The notes: generated by a model from the sequence alone, not told the origin. 64,000 bases of DNA from Paludibacteraceae bacterium (GCA_017509715.1 JAFWOU010000004.1:118323-182322), one strand, 5' to 3'; counted from the stretch's first letter, positions 37,983 to 45,925 are shown. Numbers and translations: made by a program.

Positions 37983-38454
37983 ACTCCATTTCCATTCCTG
38001 TTTTCTGTGGGTGCATACCCATGTTTTGATAGAAGCGAATCGCTGAGTCATTCCCTTCCCACACGTTGAGCGTGACGGCATGGCAGCCTATCGACTCGGC
38101 ATATTCACGTACGAAGTCAAATAAGGCTTTACCTATATGCTTACCGCGCGCCGCTTCGTCCACGCACAGGTCATCAACATACAAAGTCTTGCGGTCTTGC
38201 AACAGGCGGTCGTCTTTCACTTCCGTTATCTGACAGAACGTATAGCCAAGCACTTCACCGTCGTCATACACAAAGATAGGTTTCGATTCGTCACCAAGTA
38301 GCGTTTCCAGTTCCTGCTCGCTGTACTTGGTGGTATTGGGTTTGAACAGTTCCGGCCGCAAATGATGATGAACCATATTCACCTGATGCAGCAAGTCCAT
38401 GAGACGCGGAATGTCCGCCACAGATGCTTGTCTGATAGTATTTGTGTGTGTCAT
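37966..38454 (-). CDS. GNAT family N-acetyltransferase
   Basis: The protein has 162 residues with the GNAT fold: VADIPRLMDLLHQV at the start and the acetyl-CoA loop DEAARGKHIGKALFDFVREY, then AVTLNVWEGNDSAIRFYQNM and GMHPQKTGMEMEL. The substrate is unknown. It is the last gene of the Nudix-exonuclease-GNAT unit. The final codons form part of a hairpin shared with the terminator next to tRNA-Gln. Confidence 0.9.
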   Translation of the reverse strand: MTHTNTIRQASVADIPRLMDLLHQVNMVHHHLRPELFKPNTTKYSEQELETLLGDESKPIFVYDDGEVLGYTFCQITEVKDDRLLQDRKTLYVDDLCVDEAARGKHIGKALFDFVREYAESIGCHAVTLNVWEGNDSAIRFYQNMGMHPQKTGMEMELKRDP

Positions 38455-38489
38455 ATCAAATCACTTACTTCTAACTTGTTAATGCACTC

Positions 38490-39005
38490 TCATAATATCT
38501 GTTTTGCAATGATTGCGCATGCCTCGGCATCGGCAAGGGCATGGTGGTGGTTCGTCATTTCGTAGCCGCAATAGCCGGCAATGATATCCAAGTTATGATG
38601 TCCTTCCGGCCAGACCTTGCGCGAACGGAGCAAGGTACATTCAAACTCATAGTCCGGATATGCAATCTCATACGCTCGGAAAACCGCCTTCAGGCAATTC
38701 TCGTCGAATGCTTTATTGTGTGCCACAAACGGCACTTCTCCGTCCTCGATGTATGGGAAATACTCATGCACCTTACGCACCGCCTCAGACCATACATCCG
38801 GGAACTCGGGCGCACCGTTGGTATCGTCAAAATGCAGTCCATTTACTTCGCTACAGCGGGCATTGTAGTAGTTCGGTATCGGACGTATGAGCGAGTAGTA
38901 GTTATCCACTATCTCCCCGTCTTTGACGATGACCAACCCGACCGAACAAACGCTTGATTGCGCGAAGTTCGCCGTCTCAAAATCTATGGCTACAAAGTTA
39001 TCCAT
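38490..39005 (-). CDS. DEDDh 3'-5' exonuclease (DnaQ-like)
   Basis: The protein has 171 residues with the exonuclease motifs in order: DFETAN (Asp and Glu of ExoI), HNKAFDE (ExoII), and HHALADAEA (ExoIII with the His and Asp of the DEDDh class). It is a single-domain enzyme similar to the epsilon proofreading domain and to small RNA/DNA trimming exonucleases. The ATG overlaps the Nudix stop by 8 bp, so the two are coupled. Confidence 0.93.
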   Translation of the reverse strand: MDNFVAIDFETANFAQSSVCSVGLVIVKDGEIVDNYYSLIRPIPNYYNARCSEVNGLHFDDTNGAPEFPDVWSEAVRKVHEYFPYIEDGEVPFVAHNKAFDENCLKAVFRAYEIAYPDYEFECTLLRSRKVWPEGHHNLDIIAGYCGYEMTNHHHALADAEACAIIAKQIL

Positions 39006-39459
39006 TGATCTTCAAAACCCTCATTGCATCTACCAAAATCTTGTCGTGGTCGAAAGCCAACTTAGGCAGCGCATTCAGCGGCCACCATTGTGCTGCAGCG
39101 GCATCGTCGGCAGCAGTAGCCTCCGGCATGGTAGTCATGGCTGTATAGGCTGCTGTTATGACACGTCCGCGTGGATCACGCTCTACGTCGGAATAGATAC
39201 CAGAGAGTTGCATCCCGGTCAGAACAATGCCTGTTTCCTCCTCTAGTTCGCGTTCGGCACAATGTGCAACCGTCTCATCCATGTTGAGGAAACCACCGGG
39301 GAATGCCCAATAGCCTTTGTACGGCTCGTTGCCGCGTTGGATAAGCAGCACATACATCTGACCCTCTTTCTCTGCAAAGAGCACAGCATCAGCTGTTACC
39401 GAAGCACGCGGATATTGGTAGGCATAAAGCCCGTCTTCTGTTAATTTATAGTCTTTCAT
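38998..39459 (-). CDS. Nudix hydrolase, ADP-ribose pyrophosphatase-like
   Basis: The protein has 153 residues. The Nudix box is complete (GGFLNMDETVAHCAERELEE, then ETGIV), preceded by LLIQRGNEPYKGYWAFPGG. The YQYPRASVTADAVLF start resembles the ADP-ribose/NUDT9-like subgroup. It is the first gene of a three-gene unit with its own promoter. Its last codons (VLKING) and the start of the next gene recur as a 22-bp copy before the Txe gene at 47.5 kb. Confidence 0.92.
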   Translation of the reverse strand: MKDYKLTEDGLYAYQYPRASVTADAVLFAEKEGQMYVLLIQRGNEPYKGYWAFPGGFLNMDETVAHCAERELEEETGIVLTGMQLSGIYSDVERDPRGRVITAAYTAMTTMPEATAADDAAAAQWWPLNALPKLAFDHDKILVDAMRVLKING

Positions 39460-39557
39460 ACTCTTATAATCTCCTTAAATGCGCTAACGTATCGTCAAAA
39501 ACCGATATAAGATATGCTCTGCGATCCATGTTTTTGTTTGTTTGCGTCGTTATGGCG

Positions 39558-39589
39558 CAAAGGTACAAAAAAAATCTGACATACACAAG
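39558..39589 (-). promoter_or_regulatory. Bacteroidetes-type promoter of the Nudix-exonuclease-GNAT unit
   Basis: On the minus strand CTTG, a 20-nt spacer (starting TGTATGTCAG, with a T8 tract) and TACCTTTG. It lies about 100 bp before the Nudix ATG. Confidence 0.85.
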
Positions 39590-39593
39590 GATT

Positions 39594-39670
39594 CCACCCA
39601 GAAAAACGCTAAGAGAGTTGATTTTCCACCCTAAAAATCAAAAATTCCACCCTAAAAACCACCCTAAAAA
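39594..39670 (-). promoter_or_regulatory. Array of TTTTTAGGGTGG elements upstream of the Nudix promoter
   Basis: On the minus strand three copies of TTTTTAGGGTGG lie just upstream of the -33 box. A fourth, diverged copy (TTTTTCTGGGTGG) is adjacent to it. The position fits activator sites or a phased upstream element. I do not recognise the factor. Confidence 0.7.
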
Positions 39671-39741
39671 GTATCACTATCATCAGCTTTGCTGATTTCT
39701 AGTAGCACCAGGATGTTTCTAATACCATTGTGATACGAACT

Positions 39742-40869
39742 TTATTCATGCTGCTCGTTTGTGTATTGTAGTTCAATAATCATCTTCTTTGCCAGCGGTA
39801 CGTACCATGTGCAGACTTCATCGGCAGTAGGTGTATGTCCTCCGGGGAAATGGAAGGAACGGTTGTAGTGTTCCAAGAAGAGTGGTTCAAAATGCGCTAA
39901 TGAATCTTGCTCTCCGAATAATCCCCACACACGATCGCGGAACTGAAGATTGCAGTTATCGAATTGAATAGCCTCCTGTGCAGCAAACTCTTTAACCAAG
40001 GCTTCATCAATAACGAATGACTGCTTGCCATCCTTGCGTGGCGACTTGTATTCATGCTGACCTATGCGCTGTTTTAAGAACTCCGACATCTGGAAATGAG
40101 GATTACCAAGCAACGCAGGAATACCTGCGACCGGAGCAATCATCTGCGCGTAGAAAGAGCCACAACTATTCCCTATTAGCAAGTCTGGCTTTTCTCGGTC
40201 AATTAGTTCGCGAATGAAGCAGAGCGCGTCCTGCGGATGCATGGGCAAGTCCGGTGTCAGCACATCGGCACGCCCTGCGAATGCTTCGCGTAATGCAATT
40301 GCCGGAACACATTGTCCGCTTGCGTAAAAGCCATGTAGGAATAGTATCTTGGGGTATCGATTTAATCGCATAATCTTCACAAGACGGTCGTCGCCAAGGT
40401 AAAGATGGCTGCACAGATTGAATGCGCCTGTATCACGGAAGCCGCACTTATGCATCACACGTTCGGAGGCAGGATTATCCACAAAGCAATCACACCATAG
40501 CACCTCGAAATGCTGCTCTTGAAAACAATAGTCAATCATCAGCCGCAACGCCTCCGAGCATATTCCTTGGTTCCAATACGGCTTGGCAACCCAATAACCG
40601 ACCTCTGCATCATGTTCACCGATGGTTATGTTGCTTTCTCCATACAGATAATAGCCTATGCAACCGATAGATTCGCCGGTCTGCTTGAGTTCAATCGCCC
40701 ATGTATGATCATTGTGAAAGACCGTCCGGATTATCTCCAGACTTTCTTCCACGCTCTTATGCGGTGGCCATCCGGCACGAGGTCCCACATTCGGATCAGA
40801 AGCATATTTGAACAACGCTTCTGCATCACCCTCCCGCCATGGTCGCAATATGATTCTATCGGTTTCCAT
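39742..40869 (-). CDS. Fusion of GNAT acetyltransferase and YqiA-like alpha/beta hydrolase
   Basis: The start is set at METDRIILRPWREGDAEALF, giving 375 residues; the longer frame upstream runs through ogt. Residues 1-170 are a complete RimJ/RimL-type GNAT with the acetyl-CoA loop KPYWNQGICSEALRL and FVDNPASERVMHKCGFRDTG. Residues 172-375 are a complete YqiA-type esterase: KILFLHGF, the nucleophile elbow GNSCGSF (Ser235) and a C-terminal FPGGHTP histidine. No stop separates the two. The substrates are unknown. It is the last gene of the 7.8-kb array, 5 bp after ogt. Confidence 0.88.
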   Translation of the reverse strand: METDRIILRPWREGDAEALFKYASDPNVGPRAGWPPHKSVEESLEIIRTVFHNDHTWAIELKQTGESIGCIGYYLYGESNITIGEHDAEVGYWVAKPYWNQGICSEALRLMIDYCFQEQHFEVLWCDCFVDNPASERVMHKCGFRDTGAFNLCSHLYLGDDRLVKIMRLNRYPKILFLHGFYASGQCVPAIALREAFAGRADVLTPDLPMHPQDALCFIRELIDREKPDLLIGNSCGSFYAQMIAPVAGIPALLGNPHFQMSEFLKQRIGQHEYKSPRKDGKQSFVIDEALVKEFAAQEAIQFDNCNLQFRDRVWGLFGEQDSLAHFEPLFLEHYNRSFHFPGGHTPTADEVCTWYVPLAKKMIIELQYTNEQHE

Positions 40870-40874
40870 GCAAA

Positions 40875-41357
40875 CTATTTTTCTAATTCTAATAATTGTT
40901 TCTTGCGGTTGGGACCATAGGCATAACCACCTAATGTGCCATTTGCGCCGACTACTCTGTGACACGGGATGATCAATGCAATAGGATTGCGTCCGATTGC
41001 ATGTCCAATAGCTCGTGCGGACTTGCAATTGACCATCTCGGCTATCTCGCTGTAGGTCTTTGTCTGCCCGTAGGAAATCGAAAACAATTTCTGCCAAACA
41101 CGGCGCTGGAACTCTGTTCCCTGCGGATTGAGTCGTGGCACGTTACACGGTCGCTTGCCGGCAAAATAATCATCCAGCCATTGCCGCACTTCCACAAAGA
41201 TAGGCAATGTGCATAGTGTATCAGCAGAAATCGTATCTAAGGCTTGTGGCAGAACTTCTGATGTCTCCATGAATCGCAATCCGACCAGCGCTTCTCCGTC
41301 TGACTCAAGAACAATCATTCCCAACGGCGATAAATATGCTGCTGTGTATAACTTCAT
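40875..41357 (-). CDS. ogt: Methylated-DNA--protein-cysteine methyltransferase
   Basis: This is a suicide repair enzyme for O6-alkylguanine. The start is MKLYTAAYLSPLGMIVLESD (160 residues). The active site is PCHRV with Cys132 in IALIIPCHRVVGANGTLGGY, and the helix-turn-helix RAIGHAIGRNP is intact. Its ATG overlaps the stop of the chimeric ORF upstream (ATGA). Confidence 0.96.
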   Translation of the reverse strand: MKLYTAAYLSPLGMIVLESDGEALVGLRFMETSEVLPQALDTISADTLCTLPIFVEVRQWLDDYFAGKRPCNVPRLNPQGTEFQRRVWQKLFSISYGQTKTYSEIAEMVNCKSARAIGHAIGRNPIALIIPCHRVVGANGTLGGYAYGPNRKKQLLELEK

Positions 41358-41620
41358 AATGTCTTCCAATTAAAATTCTCTTTGCCGGCGACCAGTTCGA
41401 AATGGTACTTGTTTATGTACTTCCGCACACTATGGCGCACTTGTATAGCTTCTAATTCAGTCATATCGTCTTTTGGTATGCCAGGCGTTCGTCGCCTGAA
41501 AGTAAATAAATGATTCCGCAATAGGTAAACCCATGCTTGAGGATATTGTGCTGCATCTATCACCGGCATGATTGCAGGAATATCGGTCATTATGGCTTCG
41601 CGTATTCGTCGCATGGTCAT
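41354..41620 (-). pseudogene. Chimeric remnant ORF: GNAT N-terminus plus both ends of a nitroreductase
   Basis: An 88-codon frame that stays open and is coupled by ATGA overlaps at both ends, but is a mosaic. Residues 1-25 (RRIREAIMTDIPAIMPVIDA) resemble the start of a GNAT protein. MTELEAIQVRHSVRKY is a nitroreductase N-terminus, and it is joined directly to a nitroreductase C-terminus (YHFELVAGKENFNW). About 140 residues of the nitroreductase are missing. The base sequence aagtac occurs on both sides of the joint, which suggests a deletion at short homology. It is unlikely to be an active enzyme. Confidence 0.75.
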
Positions 41621-42132
41621 TTATGTGCCCTCACTAACTCAATTGCCTCTTTGCCGCTCAGATGGTCAATCTTCATGCAGAGGACTGCCACACGCGTATG
41701 GCTGATGCCACCGGGCATAGCGACCGACTTACCAATCTCATGCTGCAAACCCGCATGGTCACCGGGGTTGTATTTCTCGCCCAAGAGACGCAGACCGTGA
41801 ATCAGTTCTTCCATGCTCTCCAGCCGGTGAATACGCCCGAAAGCAATCACGCTGCGGAAATAAGAGGTGTACTCATTGGGATGTATCTCGTCCTGATCGA
41901 TGATCGTGAACGAGCACTTGTCTTCCTTGGTGATGGCATCCAACTTATGCCCCTCAACAGCCGAATGGAAATACAACTTCCCCTCTGCATAGACAAAACT
42001 CATCGGCACACCATACGGATAGCCGCCATCGCCCAGGACGGACAGTACTCCGGCTGTGGCATTTCTCAAAATCTTTTCACACTCCTCTTGCGGGAGTTCT
42101 TGCCGTTTCCGGCGCATTGGTCTAAATTCCAT
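41617..42132 (-). CDS. Pyridoxamine 5'-phosphate oxidase-like flavoprotein (NimA-like family)
   Basis: The protein has 171 residues. The block MRRKRQELPQEECEKILRNA, then GVLSVLGDGGYPYGVPMSFV and KLYFHSAVEGHKLDAI, is typical of the split-barrel FMN proteins that include NimA-type nitroimidazole reductases. The conserved His (GHKLDAI) is present. An activity against nitroimidazoles is possible but cannot be shown from sequence. Confidence 0.88.
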   Translation of the reverse strand: MEFRPMRRKRQELPQEECEKILRNATAGVLSVLGDGGYPYGVPMSFVYAEGKLYFHSAVEGHKLDAITKEDKCSFTIIDQDEIHPNEYTSYFRSVIAFGRIHRLESMEELIHGLRLLGEKYNPGDHAGLQHEIGKSVAMPGGISHTRVAVLCMKIDHLSGKEAIELVRAHK

Positions 42133-42167
42133 AACTATAATTTATTTGCCTGTGAGTGTCCTATCCG

Positions 42168-42791
42168 TTACTCCGCATTCATCACATGGCTGAGCCAACG
42201 GCAGAGTTCGGCTACTTGCTCCGGAGTGTTGCCCATGAAGACGGCACACTCCTTGTGTCCCTCAAACTGCGGCGTGACGCCGTCCATGGCGCTCAAGGCT
42301 GCCACGGTGACGAGTTCACGGACGGCAGGCGTGAGTTGGTCAGACGCGTAGATGTCGCCGAAGAGGTGCGACTTCATGTAGTAGTCCGCCTGCGGGCAGA
42401 AAGTGTAGTCCCACGGCGTGCCTCCTTCATCGCGTGTCTGCATGGCGGTACCGGTGCGCAACGCCTCTCCGGCATCGTCCCATACGGCAGGACGCACAAA
42501 AGGCTTACCCTCTGTCCATTGGACTATTTTACCTTTGTACATTGTACATTGTCCCTTTGTACATTCCTCGAGGATTTTCTCCAGCACGCCAAGGGCGTTG
42601 AGCGAACGCGGGAAGCCTGCGTAGGCGTAGAGTTGGGCGAAAGCGTCTTTCAGTTCGTTGATAGTCACGCCGTGGTCCAAGGCCTGCGGAACAACTGTTT
42701 CCAAATGCTCCAAATCACCCTTTGCCGCCCATGCCACGCAAGCGCAGAGGTACAATACGCGCTCCGGAAGCGCAGAAGTCGTTGTTTCCAT
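42168..42791 (-). CDS. Carboxymuconolactone decarboxylase-family protein
   Basis: The protein has 207 residues with two CMD/AhpD-like halves: DAFAQLYAYAGFPRSLNALG and ELVTVAALSAMDG. The usual substrate class is peroxide or aromatic lactone. It lacks the AhpD CxxC pair, so it is not an AhpD-type peroxidase. Between the halves, CTKGQCTMYKGKIVQWTEGK is coded by stuttering gtacattgtacattgt DNA (about 42520-42566). That looks like an in-frame micro-repeat insertion into the interdomain loop. Confidence 0.85.
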   Translation of the reverse strand: METTTSALPERVLYLCACVAWAAKGDLEHLETVVPQALDHGVTINELKDAFAQLYAYAGFPRSLNALGVLEKILEECTKGQCTMYKGKIVQWTEGKPFVRPAVWDDAGEALRTGTAMQTRDEGGTPWDYTFCPQADYYMKSHLFGDIYASDQLTPAVRELVTVAALSAMDGVTPQFEGHKECAVFMGNTPEQVAELCRWLSHVMNAE

Positions 42792-42799
42792 ATGCTGTT

Positions 42800-42976
42800 T
42801 TACTGTTTATGGGCTGTTTGAATGAGTAGCTTTGTTATTCGCTGCGCAATCTCTTCGGGACGGTCAATGAGCAACTGACCATGGTTCATGCCCGGGAAGA
42901 CCTCGATGTGCGCATGCGGACAGAGGGAGAGGAGTAGTGTCGGTGCTTCTTTATTGCCGAAGAGCTGGAAGTTCAT
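42800..42976 (-). pseudogene. Internally deleted alpha/beta hydrolase (58 codons)
   Basis: The start MNFQLFGNKEAPTLLL is that of an alpha/beta hydrolase and is joined directly to a hydrolase C-terminus (HIEVFPGMNHGQLLIDRPEE). The HG oxyanion turn and the GxSxG nucleophile region are gone. The frame is open, begins with an ATGA overlap to the gene upstream, and ends 8 bp before the CMD gene. It is a decayed gene still held in the coupled array. Confidence 0.78.
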
Positions 42977-43482
42977 TTTTTACATGTCCATGGTAAGAAC
43001 CGCCCTGTGCGACGGCAATAAGACTCATATTCTTCGCCAAAATCCTGACGGAGACGTTTCTCCTCAGTCAGTACTTGCACGAACATGATCGCAAGAAAAA
43101 TAACCCACACCAATACTGCCTGCCATGTCCATAGCCAGACGATAAATGACGCGAGATAAATCAGCGTACCTGTCAACATCGGATTGCGGTTGATACGATA
43201 AGGTCCATCGGTCATCAGATGTTGTGTGCGCGGAGCTACTTCATGTCCGAATGCGTCCATCGGATTACCTTTGCCACGACGCTTCATATAGACAATAGTC
43301 CACACGCTGAGCGTTAGTCCGCCAAGCATCAACAGTCCAGTCAAGGATGCACGCAATGCGCCGATATGTTCCAATGCCGGCATTCCTGATGCCAGCCACA
43401 TAATTGTCGGCAAGAGCACAACGAACATCACTCCGCCAAGCACATAGCCGGCTATGTTTTGAATAGTCTTTTTCATAATCAT
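42973..43482 (-). CDS. Isoprenylcysteine carboxyl methyltransferase (ICMT)-family membrane protein
   Basis: The protein has 169 residues (167 if the second ATG, MKKTIQN, is used) with four hydrophobic segments. The C-terminal SAM-binding block is present: GPYRINRNPMLTGTLIYLAS, then EEKRLRQDFGEEYESYCRRT. The bacterial family methylates small molecules or lipids at the membrane; the substrate is unknown. It starts 5 bp after the first microprotein gene. Confidence 0.88.
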   Translation of the reverse strand: MIMKKTIQNIAGYVLGGVMFVVLLPTIMWLASGMPALEHIGALRASLTGLLMLGGLTLSVWTIVYMKRRGKGNPMDAFGHEVAPRTQHLMTDGPYRINRNPMLTGTLIYLASFIVWLWTWQAVLVWVIFLAIMFVQVLTEEKRLRQDFGEEYESYCRRTGRFLPWTCKK

Positions 43483-43487
43483 TTCTT

Positions 43488-43601
43488 TTAATGTCCTCTT
43501 ACAAACTGCCCTTCGGGCTGGTACTCCAAGAAACAGCTATCCTCCTGCTGCTCCTCGTCTACCGCTTGTTGTTGCTGCGCTATGTACTCATCGTATGTCA
43601 T
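43488..43601 (-). CDS. Conserved 37-residue microprotein, copy 1
   Basis: This frame encodes [19 protein letters not shown], then [19 protein letters not shown] second copy at 45034-45147 shares 33 of 37 residues, and most base differences between the two are in third positions, including a fully recoded VRGH ending. That pattern argues for selection on the protein. The acidic, Gln-rich helix and the single Cys are the visible features. The ATG overlaps the stop of the acetyltransferase remnant (ATGA). It is too short for routine gene calling. Confidence 0.8.
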   Translation of the reverse strand: MTYDEYIAQQQQAVDEEQQEDSCFLEYQPEGQFVRGH

Positions 43602-43783
43602 AAGTCAATCATCTTAATCACTTTCGCCGGAAGACCGCCAACGATAGCATTGGCAGGGACATCTTTGGTGACTACCGCTCCGGCGACAACAATGGCATTG
43701 TCACCGATGGTCACTCCTTGCAGGGTGGTCACATTTGCGCCAAGCCACACTTTTTTGCCGATGTGTATCGGTTTGGCTGATTG
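43598..43783 (-). pseudogene. C-terminal remnant of a hexapeptide-repeat acetyltransferase
   Basis: The frame directly after the TGA of the winged-helix gene encodes [40 protein letters not shown] and [13 protein letters not shown], the left-handed beta-helix end of a LacA/Maa-type acetyltransferase. The N-terminal two thirds are missing and there is no ATG in frame except near the end. It is in the same frame as the upstream gene, separated by one TGA. A full-length relative is at 45371-45925. Confidence 0.82.
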
Positions 43784-43954
43784 TCATGCAACTGTCCATT
43801 TGCAACGAACGGGCGACACGATGGCGCCTTCTTTCTTGAGGTCTGCAAAGGCTTTGTCCACCTCTTTGCGGTCTGCGTTCAAGGATTTAGCTACTTCACC
43901 TGCCGATACCGGCTTGCCTGCTGCACGCATGGCGTTCAATACTTGCTCTTTCAT
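43784..43954 (-). CDS. Small winged-helix protein (56 residues)
   Basis: MKEQVLNAMRAAGKPVSAGE, then VAKSLNADRKEVDKAFADLK and KEGAIVSPVRCKWTVA, form a complete helix-turn-helix with wing. Such stand-alone winged-helix proteins are common in Bacteroidetes and Firmicutes. It may bind DNA as a dimer. Its TGA is followed in frame by the acetyltransferase remnant. Confidence 0.8.
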   Translation of the reverse strand: MKEQVLNAMRAAGKPVSAGEVAKSLNADRKEVDKAFADLKKEGAIVSPVRCKWTVA

Positions 43955-43980
43955 AAGAATATAAATTTTGTTGGTTAATA

Positions 43981-44943
43981 TTATGCTTTGTTAAACTTGT
44001 CTTTGGATTGTTTGCAGCGCGGACATTTCCAGTCCTCGGGCAGATCCTCAAATGCCACTCCATCATGCTCCGCCGGATCATAGACATAGCCGCAAATGGA
44101 GCAAACGTATTTACTCATTTTCTCATTTTCACATTTATTTATTTGGTCATTGGAGAATTGAATCTCCGGCCAGATGGTCGGAACAGGGTTATCCAGATCC
44201 ATCACACGCTTGGCTTCGAGGTTCTCATAACCCTGCGGTGTGTGAGTTCCCATATATACTGTCGGATGGTTGCGGACGAACGCACGCACTCGATCCATCG
44301 TCTCACGCGCGGCAGCGAGGTCGTCAAAGACAACCGACAGCTTGTTCGCATAAAGCGCTTCATCCACATATGTGATGTCGCCTTGGAACATATAGAACAG
44401 TCCCTCGTTCTCCGCGATGATGAGGCTGTTACCGTTGGTGTGACCTTTCGCCTTGATGAAATACACACCCTCGCAAATCTTCTGGCTCTCCGGGAAATTA
44501 TAGTACGCGCCATCGGTAAATGTCACCGGCACAAGGTTCGATATGCCCTGCAACTCGGCTGCATTCATCTCATCGGCATTGACAAAGATTTGCGCATTGG
44601 GGAACGAACGCAACTCGCCCGAATGGTCAGCGTGCTTGTGCGTCAGAAGGATCTTCGTTACCTGCTCCGGTTGGTAGCCCAAAGCAGCCAGTGCGTCCAT
44701 GTAACTACATATATCCTTCCCGATATAAGCCAATGCCTTCTCATCGGGTTCGCCTTCCGGCGTGCCGGCAGGAAGACCTGTATCCACCAAAATCAGATCT
44801 TTTTCTGTCTCAATGACGTAGTTCTGAAGACTACCGCGATAGCGGATATTGAGGTCAAATTTCTCTGCTCCTTCTTCGCCACCAAAAGCGAAAGGCTGCG
44901 AATAAAATCCGTCTTTGCGGAACTTAACTGCTTGAATTTTCAT
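43981..44943 (-). CDS. Metallo-beta-lactamase-fold hydrolase fused to rubredoxin
   Basis: The protein has 320 residues. Residues 1-262 are an MBL-fold enzyme with the metal motif [10 protein letters not shown] (101-110), a later Gly-His (KGHTNGNS) and [10 protein letters not shown]. Residues 276-320 are a full short rubredoxin with CSICGY and CPRCK iron ligands. The linker (about 264-276, [13 protein letters not shown]) is coded by the stutter aaatgtgaaaatgagaaaat, and the rubredoxin retains its own ATG at the end of it. The likely role is an oxygen- or redox-linked hydrolase using rubredoxin as electron carrier, by analogy with other MBL/rubredoxin pairs. Confidence 0.9.
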   Translation of the reverse strand: MKIQAVKFRKDGFYSQPFAFGGEEGAEKFDLNIRYRGSLQNYVIETEKDLILVDTGLPAGTPEGEPDEKALAYIGKDICSYMDALAALGYQPEQVTKILLTHKHADHSGELRSFPNAQIFVNADEMNAAELQGISNLVPVTFTDGAYYNFPESQKICEGVYFIKAKGHTNGNSLIIAENEGLFYMFQGDITYVDEALYANKLSVVFDDLAAARETMDRVRAFVRNHPTVYMGTHTPQGYENLEAKRVMDLDNPVPTIWPEIQFSNDQINKCENEKMSKYVCSICGYVYDPAEHDGVAFEDLPEDWKCPRCKQSKDKFNKA

Positions 44944-45033
44944 ACGTGATAGTATTAATTATTGTTTTTAAGGGATATTTTTTCAAATATGCAAGTTTTT
45001 CTTTCCATTAGGAGCTGATCGCGCTCTTTTCTT

Positions 45034-45147
45034 TTAGTGTCCACGGACAAACTGGCCTTCGGGCTGGTACTCCAAGAAACAGCTATCATCCTGCTGCTCC
45101 TCGTCAATCGCTTGTTGTTCTTGCGCTATGTATTCGTCGTATGTCAT
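45034..45147 (-). CDS. Conserved 37-residue microprotein, copy 2
   Basis: This frame encodes [19 protein letters not shown], then [18 protein letters not shown]. Compared with copy 1, the codons for Tyr-Asp-Glu, Gln, Gly and VRGH differ silently. The few amino-acid changes are conservative (Glu/Gln, Ile/Val, Asp/Glu). The ATG overlaps the stop of the upstream 76-residue gene as ATGA, the same coupling as copy 1 has with a different partner. Confidence 0.8.
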   Translation of the reverse strand: MTYDEYIAQEQQAIDEEQQDDSCFLEYQPEGQFVRGH

Positions 45148-45374
45148 AGAAATTCTGTCAATTTATCTTCGCGAATGATCTTCGGCGCGCTTTTGCCTGC
45201 CAACACAAGGATTTTCTTCCCGTCGCGATAGATATGCAGCTGCCGCGAAAGGACAACTGCCGTCAGCGTCGGGTCGGCTTCTATCTGCTCGCGGATAGCA
45301 CGGTATTCGCCGTCAGGAGCAAATAGCTTGCGTTGCAGGTGACTGCACATGTTTGTAGTATCAATCGACTTCAT
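45144..45374 (-). CDS. Unknown 76-residue protein
   Basis: I do not recognise it. It begins [20 protein letters not shown] and continues with [20 protein letters not shown] and [19 protein letters not shown]. It looks like a compact alpha/beta piece, and could be the N-terminal portion of a longer protein. It is linked by ATGA overlap to the acetyltransferase upstream and to microprotein copy 2 downstream. Confidence 0.6.
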   Translation of the reverse strand: MKSIDTTNMCSHLQRKLFAPDGEYRAIREQIEADPTLTAVVLSRQLHIYRDGKKILVLAGKSAPKIIREDKLTEFL

Positions 45375-45925
45375 TTCTTTGCGTTTATAATCTTGGCAGG
45401 ATTGCCGGCTACGACCACATCGTTAGGGATGTCATGCGTGACGACCGATCCGGCTCCTATCGTACAATTATCTCCGATGGTGACTCCCGGCAGGATGGTG
45501 ACGTTGCCGCCTATCCAGACATCATTACCGATGGTCACAGGTTTCGCCCATTCCTGACGAGTTTTGCGTTCACGCGGATCGGTACTATGACACGCGCAGT
45601 AGATATGCACGCCAGGTCCCAAGAAACAATCGTCGCCGATGGTCACATAGGCTTCGTCTAAGACGGTAAAGCCGAAGTTCGCAAAGAAACGCTTGCCCAC
45701 ACGGATATGCTTGCCGTAGTCGCAATAAAAAGGCTGGTTGATGAAGGTGTCTTCATCCGCCTGGCCCAAGATCTCGCGGATCATCTTATTGCGCGCCTCA
45801 AAGTCTGTCGGCAGCAGGTTATTATACTGCTGGCATAGAACCTTTACGCGGTTGAGGTCTTCCAACAACTCCGCGTCACAGGCGTCGTATATTTCGCCTG
45901 CCAACATTTTTTCTCGTTCTGTCAT
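45371..45925 (-). CDS. Maltose O-acetyltransferase-like enzyme (Maa/LacA family)
   Basis: The protein has 184 residues, the usual length. The N-terminal helix [20 protein letters not shown] and the hexapeptide left-handed helix ([19 protein letters not shown] with the catalytic His, [20 protein letters not shown] and [12 protein letters not shown]) are complete. It acetylates sugars or similar hydroxyls with acetyl-CoA. It is coupled by ATGA overlap on both sides. Confidence 0.92.
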   Translation of the reverse strand: MTEREKMLAGEIYDACDAELLEDLNRVKVLCQQYNNLLPTDFEARNKMIREILGQADEDTFINQPFYCDYGKHIRVGKRFFANFGFTVLDEAYVTIGDDCFLGPGVHIYCACHSTDPRERKTRQEWAKPVTIGNDVWIGGNVTILPGVTIGDNCTIGAGSVVTHDIPNDVVVAGNPAKIINAKK

